From the NCBI RefSeq assembly GCF_001039355.2, contig NW_019775793.1, positions 63,301-98,260 on the forward strand: a DNA stretch of 34,960 nt. The letters run 5' to 3'. The notes beneath the pieces are model-generated. The model was not told where the DNA came from. It worked only from the letters and a program-made list of their open reading frames with translations, and did no database searches. Below are positions 8,944 through 34,960 of this stretch, piece by piece. A program made the translations under genes and the position numbers. The number at the start of each line of letters is the position of its first letter. Within the stretch, counting starts at the first letter, position 1. This DNA is from Lingula anatina. Lineage: Eukaryota > Brachiopoda > Lingulata > Lingulida > Lingulidae.

Positions 8944-10053
8944 ATGGTGACCCCACCTCAATCCCCTAAATTGACTGTAAATCGATACATTTCCGGAAAA
9001 TGGTGCACAAATGTATGCTTTCTATTAGGGATACTAGCCTTGTTGATAATTGCCCTAATTGTTGTCCAAAGTAAGTCAGTTACACCTTATGATGAAGCAG
9101 AAAGAAGTACAGATAGAGTTGAGGACAGTTTTAGTATGTCGAACACTGATGTTGTTGCTTTGAACAGAGGTGGTATACCCGACACTAAGTCTAAGTGGAG
9201 TTGGTCTGCGTTGGGTGGTTTGAAACAGGAAACCATCAAGTGTCGGAAAGATGCCTTTCTACTTATACTGATTACATCCTCTCCTGAAAATTTTGTGAAA
9301 CGACAAGGTATTAGAAAATCTTATTGCAATAAAAAGCAAACAGAAGCTATTGGCGGAGTGACTTGCAACTGGCAGTGTGTTTTTCTCATTGGCAAGACGG
9401 ACAAATACACCATAAATAAAAATTTGAAGAAAGAAAGTGCAATCAGCAGAGACCTACTGTTTGGGAACTACCTTGACAGTTATAGGAATTTAACTCTTAA
9501 AGTTCTTCATGGACTTCGTTGGAGCTCTGAGGAATGCCATGCAAAATATATCTTAAAGACAGATGATGATTGTTTTATCAATACTCCCATTTTATCCCAG
9601 TTTCTGCTTTATGAGAATACTCTAACTAAGGGTCTGTATGCCGGACATGTGTTTGTGGAACAACAACATCGTGAAGTTGTGAGAGGAAATCCGAAATTCA
9701 ACAAATGGGCAGTGTCAGATCAAGATTTCAAGGAACAATATTACCCAGAATATGTCAGTGGAACTGGATATGTGCTCTCCTGTGATGTTGTGGAGGATAT
9801 TCTTTCCCTTGTGCCAAAAGTCCCACCTTTTGTGAATGAGGATGCTTACATCGGTACCCTTGTACACAAGCTTGGGATTTCCCCAGTAAAAAGTGGGAGA
9901 TTTTCACTGCAGAACAAATGGAAAACTTGTAACTTTCTCTATTTTTTCAGCATTCATGGTGTAGGCATTGAAACTCAAGCAGAAATGTTGGGACAAGTTG
10001 CCAGGGCCAGAAAGACTTGCCATTCTGGGGAGGAAGTAAAGTCATGGAGATAA
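8944..10053 (+). CDS. GT31 beta-1,3-galactosyl/N-acetylglucosaminyltransferase, type II Golgi protein
   Basis: 369 codons in a single exon, starting in a strong context (ACCATGG). There is a short cytosolic tail, a membrane anchor at about 22-42 (NVCFLLGILALLIIALIVVQ), a stem, then the GT31 catalytic domain from about 103. Family motifs are RQGIRKSYC (120-128), VFLIGK (146-151), FGNYLDSYRNLTLK (173-186), the metal-binding KTDDDCF (205-211, D207-D209), EYVSGTGYVLS (269-279) and VNEDAYIG (297-304, E299-D300 as likely catalytic acid pair). NLT at 182-184 is a potential N-glycosylation site. Such enzymes add galactose or GlcNAc in beta-1,3 linkage to glycoprotein or glycolipid acceptors in the Golgi. 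The exact sugar and acceptor cannot be told from sequence alone. Coding in one exon is common in this family. It runs towards the TESK gene. Confidence 0.9.
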   Translation: MVTPPQSPKLTVNRYISGKWCTNVCFLLGILALLIIALIVVQSKSVTPYDEAERSTDRVEDSFSMSNTDVVALNRGGIPDTKSKWSWSALGGLKQETIKCRKDAFLLILITSSPENFVKRQGIRKSYCNKKQTEAIGGVTCNWQCVFLIGKTDKYTINKNLKKESAISRDLLFGNYLDSYRNLTLKVLHGLRWSSEECHAKYILKTDDDCFINTPILSQFLLYENTLTKGLYAGHVFVEQQHREVVRGNPKFNKWAVSDQDFKEQYYPEYVSGTGYVLSCDVVEDILSLVPKVPPFVNEDAYIGTLVHKLGISPVKSGRFSLQNKWKTCNFLYFFSIHGVGIETQAEMLGQVARARKTCHSGEEVKSWR

Positions 10054-13000
10054 AAGCGTATCTTTATCGGAAATTATTCTGATACGTCACATGTAATTCA
10101 GGTGTTATTATTAGGTGAGGAAGGCTGTACAAACAAAGGACCAAGTACCTTCAACCTTGAAAAATCTTAAGTAATATGCATTTATTTTATGGTCTGGACG
10201 TACTGTTTTTGTCTTTTCATAATAGAGCATTGAAGTTAGTGTAAAATTAGAGAAGTAATATGCAAGTTAAAGGTTTTATTTAACTGCAGTTTCTTGAAAA
10301 AATTATACAGGTGTGTATTTTATCTCTTGACACTCATTCATTAGACTTTGACAATTATATGGTCAAACCTTTTTGGAATTCTTTTTTTCATGATAAAACA
10401 TTTACATTTTGATATGCCATTACAGATTCTACAAACTTCATTAAATCATCATCATATATGTAGACACTATCAAACGAGGAGATGCTGACCAAATATACAA
10501 TCCACAGTGCCTTAACAATGCAATTCTCATCAGTTAACCTTTGGTCAGTCTTCCCATTTTAGATTATTTTTATATGAGAATTAGATATAATTAAATGTTG
10601 CTAGAGAGATGGGCATATTTTTATACTATTCAAAAGATTTAATGTAGTTAAGTATTTCTATTGATATAGATAGGGTCCAGTTTCCCTGATTTTTATAATC
10701 CGAATTACAAAGCACTAGTACATTTATTGTGAGGGTGGAGGTTTGTTCCACTATTCAACTTCAGCTGAAATGGTGCTGAAAATGTCTTTATGGCAGTTTA
10801 TTTGTATTTTACATTTTTCATAACAGAAATTGGACCAGCTAGTTATTTCTAAAGATGATTATGTGCGAGCTGTATATGTAACTTACAGGCAAAGTTTTAT
10901 ATCATCATTAAGTGTTCAATTAAAAAGACAACTTACAAACAGCTTGCTCTTAGGTTTTAAAGGGGAAGTTTGCACACAATCCTTCTAGGCATTTGGTGGT
11001 GATCATGATATTAATTCCTGAGCCAATTTTTATGTAACAATTTGTATATACCTGTATCTATATTTTTATCACATGTAACACCAATAGGTGTTTTTCACAA
11101 TCAAAATCCCTTGATCAATACAGTATTAAGTAAGCAATGCAACACAAAATTGATATGCAGTACATTCTTAGGTTAAGGAAACATGACTTAATGTTTAAAT
11201 AACTGCATGTTTGTGCAAAAAAGTGATGACAAACTAATTTTTAGTTGGAGTAACAGTTCCTCTTTGTTAGCAGTACTAGAGGCACTTTTAAGATGGTTGA
11301 ACCAGTAAAATGTGGCATTGATTGGGAAGTGTTTATAAGTTGATCGTGCCAGATTCAAAAGAAAACTAGTATAAGTTTCAGTAAATTGGACTAGAGGATT
11401 TAAATGAGCGATTGGGCATAAAACCTTCAGTTTATAATATGACAAAATTAAATGCAAATGTAATATGCAGCTATAGAGGTAAAAATGTTATTCATATCAT
11501 TGACAATATACTGAATCTGTGGTATCAAATATAAATTTACACATCAAATGAGTCTTGTGTCCATCTGGTATATATGAATATTTATTTATTGCTTGAAAAA
11601 ATTTCAATATTTATAACATGTATTAAGGAAGTAACTATAATAAGAATAATAACTGATAAATGCACTTCCAACATCTCAATGACCCATTTACGTTGCTGAA
11701 ATAACATTTGTCTTTCTTTAATTCACTTCGACCTTTGCAAGATTTTCTATTCCAAAAATACTTTTCATAACATAACAAATCACAGCATTCAAGATGGTAT
11801 CTTCAACATATACCTGTATTTCAGATTTATCTGGGCCAAAAATAATGAAAGCCACAGATCTGCTGCATGTTTAATGAGACAAAATTGTGGCTTCAAAAAA
11901 CAGAAAAATTGATATTTAAATGGTGCAATTACATGTTTGACCTTAGATGCTTCAAACAAATTAACCAGAATTTTATTTTCCGACCATCAAGTGACAAAAC
12001 AGATGCTCAATGCTAACAATATGAAAGATGCACAGACCATAATTGATAGTTCAACAGAAGTGACTAGTGACTAGATAAGCTTTATCCTTTTAAATAATTC
12101 CCTCTACTTGTCTACAAAATAACACAAAAGGTTTATAAAATGTGACAAGGTGAGAAAAAAGGTTCTTCAAGAGAAAAACATTTGTATGCAGTGTATTTTT
12201 TTTCAAAGTAAACTAGAAATTAGACAAGTGAAAAAGTCTTAAAATAAATTTCATGATTATGACTAGAGTTTAATTAATGTACAAATGTTTTGGTGTATAA
12301 TATGAAGTTGCATGTGCACTGTGATAAATAATATATGTAATTAAATAAAGATTACATGAAAACTGCAGGGAATACATAAGAGAGTGAGACATACAAACAA
12401 ATATCCATTATGCCAGACCCTAAACTCTTTAAATTTCAATAAATGGCCATTTGTCTGAAAGTAGCACAAAGAATACTTATAAATAATCATAAAGTTGTCT
12501 TAATGGGCATTAAAAGTGGAGCATTATCTTTTATTGCTTCACTTTATTGGCATTTTTTTTTACTCAAAGAAAATAGGCTATGCAACAGTTACAGATTAAT
12601 GAATACAATAAATGATAATAGAAATAAAATGGTCTTTGGCAATTAACAATATTCATTATAACAATTTGCATGAAATTGAGCAAATGCGAATATTTTAAAA
12701 AACATCAATTTGGACTGAGAGATAGTTACTGTGGATTTCATAAAACACTTCATGAAACTAGGCTACCCTCGCAAAGGTTTGAAAATAAAAGAGATTGCTT
12801 CAAGTTCAATCTCCTAGTTCTTAAATTCAATTTCCCTTTTTGTATAACTTCCTTCTTAACTTATAGCTGTTGTCTAAACTGTTTTACCAGTTTAGAAGAC
12901 AACATGGTAGTAGGCAGCTGAAAAGATGAGCATGGTTTGACCTCGCTTTTTTATTGCTTTCACAGTAAAACTGTAATGTCTAAACTCTGTATCTACCTGT

Positions 13001-14202
13001 ATATATATAGTATGAGTACTTTCTTTTATTGCCTGAATGCACTTTTTGTTTTTGCTTTTTTTTTTTTTTTTTTTTGGGGGGGGGGGGTTGTTTTGGGCAT
13101 CACAACCTAATCTCTCAACATACAAATATCATAATACAACAAATGTACGTGCAAAAGGTGACTCAAGTTCTTGGATAATACACAAATAAAATAAAATGCA
13201 TTATTAACATAATGTCAGACATGCTACTTTGATTAGCTACCCATATTAACAGTGTTGACATCGAAGTAGCAAAATTGGATAAATTTCTGAAGAATGTTTG
13301 TAAAGAGTGCACAAATCTTTTCAAAACATTTTTCCTGTTTTTACCTAATTAATGGAGAGAAAACTGCATAGAGTTGAACATATTTGCTTTTTCCATTCAT
13401 CCAACCACCCATCCATACCTTCATCCATTCACTCGCCTATTAGACAAAACACTGACATGTAAAATATCAGACTTTTATAAACCATTAAGTCTCGACCATA
13501 CTGCAGTACTGAAGTACTGTATACTTCTACGACACACAGTAAACTCATATAACATTGCAATCTGTGAGCCCCAACAGAATGATACATTCTTCAGAAATAA
13601 ATCCCACCAAATAATGCAAAACATGCATTATGCAATGTCTACATGATAACTACAGCTAAGTTATTCATATTTCATAAGAAAAAAAGCTGTGCAGTTGGCA
13701 TTTTCCATTTCAAAGTTTGAAATATAAATGGATATTATGCATCTAAGACTCACTTTTTGCCACAACTGAATATACCCACTAACTCGCTTGATTAACTTAT
13801 TTTCAAATTGTAATTTACAGCTCAAAACTTAACCATCTGTTCATTCTTCATGATTATTAACAATTCCAGTATTATAATAATCAAATATATTTATCTGTAC
13901 AAAATCAGAGTGTCTCTTTCACAATTTAGACAAGCATCACAGTTAAAGTGTATAAAACAACTTGCAATATTACTTATTTTCCATAGAAGAACAGCTGAAT
14001 AAGATTCATTATTTATGTAACAGTCATTGATCCAACACTTCTACACTTATAATACCTGTATTCAAAATTAGTGTAGTAAGGCAAAGAAGAGGTTTCACTA
14101 AATAAGCTCTCCTTGTTTTCTTTTTTAGCTCTTCCCCATTCATACAATGCCATTTATAAAATAATAATTTGACCCTTTGGAGTAGTTTTTTTTTTTTTTT
14201 AA
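10054..14202. other. Convergent 3' UTR / intergenic region
   Basis: AT-rich with no supported gene; the short frames here show no domain. Plus-strand AATAAA at 12243-12248 and 12344-12349 could end the glycosyltransferase mRNA. Minus-strand AATAAA (TTTATT on plus at 13025-13030 and 12950-12955) could end the kinase mRNA. If both are used, both 3' UTRs are long and lie within about 1 kb of each other. It also contains a T20/G12 run (13056-13087) and a short ATCC-rich stretch near 13387-13440. Confidence 0.4.
13056..13087. repeat. T20-G12 homopolymer junction
   Basis: A run of 20 T directly followed by 12 G, close to the putative kinase poly(A) site. A 77-codon minus-strand frame crossing it (PPPP-KKKK) is spurious. 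Confidence 0.9.
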
Positions 14203-34622
<20,420 letters not shown>

Positions 34623-34641
34623 CCTAAACTGGTGCCTGCAA

Positions 34642-34960
34642 TGAAAAATTCAATCATAATATCAGGGGATCCACTCTGCTTTGTTCAAGTATCTTCTATG
34701 ATTACATTAACTGACTGTCAGAACAAATAGAAAATGACCTCTGCCCAGGACACAATTTGATAAAGATGACAGCAATAAAAAACATGCCAAGTACACATGA
34801 TACCACACTTAACTTACAGAGAGATTAATGCAGAATTCAACCAAATATCAATCTGTGGAAATGATAATTTCTGAGATTATGCATTAAAAATATCTATTTA
34901 AAGCTAACACCAATTATTATTTCATACTAGAACACATAATATCCGTATACTAAATCATCA
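34642..34960 (-). other. Upstream intron or 5' region of TESK at right edge
   Basis: AT-rich sequence before the acceptor of the first coding exon. No exon is recognised, so the leader exon and promoter lie outside the window. Confidence 0.5.

Noticed and set aside
8682-8945. 87-codon minus-strand frame with a hydrophobic N-terminus resembling a signal peptide
   Set aside because: Antisense to the glycosyltransferase leader; the signal-like stretch is followed by nothing recognisable.

Overview
The window is animal nuclear DNA. It is AT-rich, with short coding exons bounded by GT/AG introns, microsatellites and MITE-like elements, and it carries a TESK-family kinase and a type II Golgi glycosyltransferase. 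Several TAGGCCTA-type palindromes suggest, weakly, a marine invertebrate such as an echinoderm or other ambulacrarian. I cannot name the species. A single N at 27527 marks draft assembly.

Three protein genes can be supported. (1) On the minus strand, 5065 down to 165 and running off the left edge, is a ten-exon gene for an SPX-VTC-DUF202 protein. This is the layout of the yeast Vtc4 polyphosphate polymerase and its Vtc2/Vtc3 partners. All ten exons join in frame into 772 residues. The last exon continues past the third membrane segment into what looks like the start of a beta-propeller-type repeat domain. (2) On the plus strand, 8944-10053 is a single-exon GT31 beta-1,3-glycosyltransferase with a probable spliced 5' leader (8359-8434, then from 8672). 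That leader carries a separate open frame. (3) On the minus strand, 34622 down to 14203 is a ten-exon testis-specific-kinase (TESK) gene of 767 codons. It has a complete kinase domain, a 9.7-kb first coding intron and a long serine-rich last exon. The VTC-like gene and the glycosyltransferase diverge from about 5.1-8.3 kb. The glycosyltransferase and the kinase converge at 10.1-14.2 kb. Nothing suggests the three act in one pathway.

The non-coding DNA holds three small PIF/Harbinger-like elements with TAA or TTA target duplications (3989-4203, 32196-32284, 32328-32584, the last an almost perfect fold-back). It also holds a 548-bp element with inverted ends flanked by TA (30761-31308), a ~530-bp tandem duplication straddling the single N, and several simple repeats, one of which directly forms the acceptor tract of a kinase exon.

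The most unusual content is the VTC-like gene. Polyphosphate synthesis by VTC proteins is known from fungi and protists, while the animal polyphosphate polymerase is generally regarded as unidentified. This copy keeps most tunnel residues, appears to have exchanged a key Glu/Lys pair, and has a C-terminal extension I do not know from yeast.
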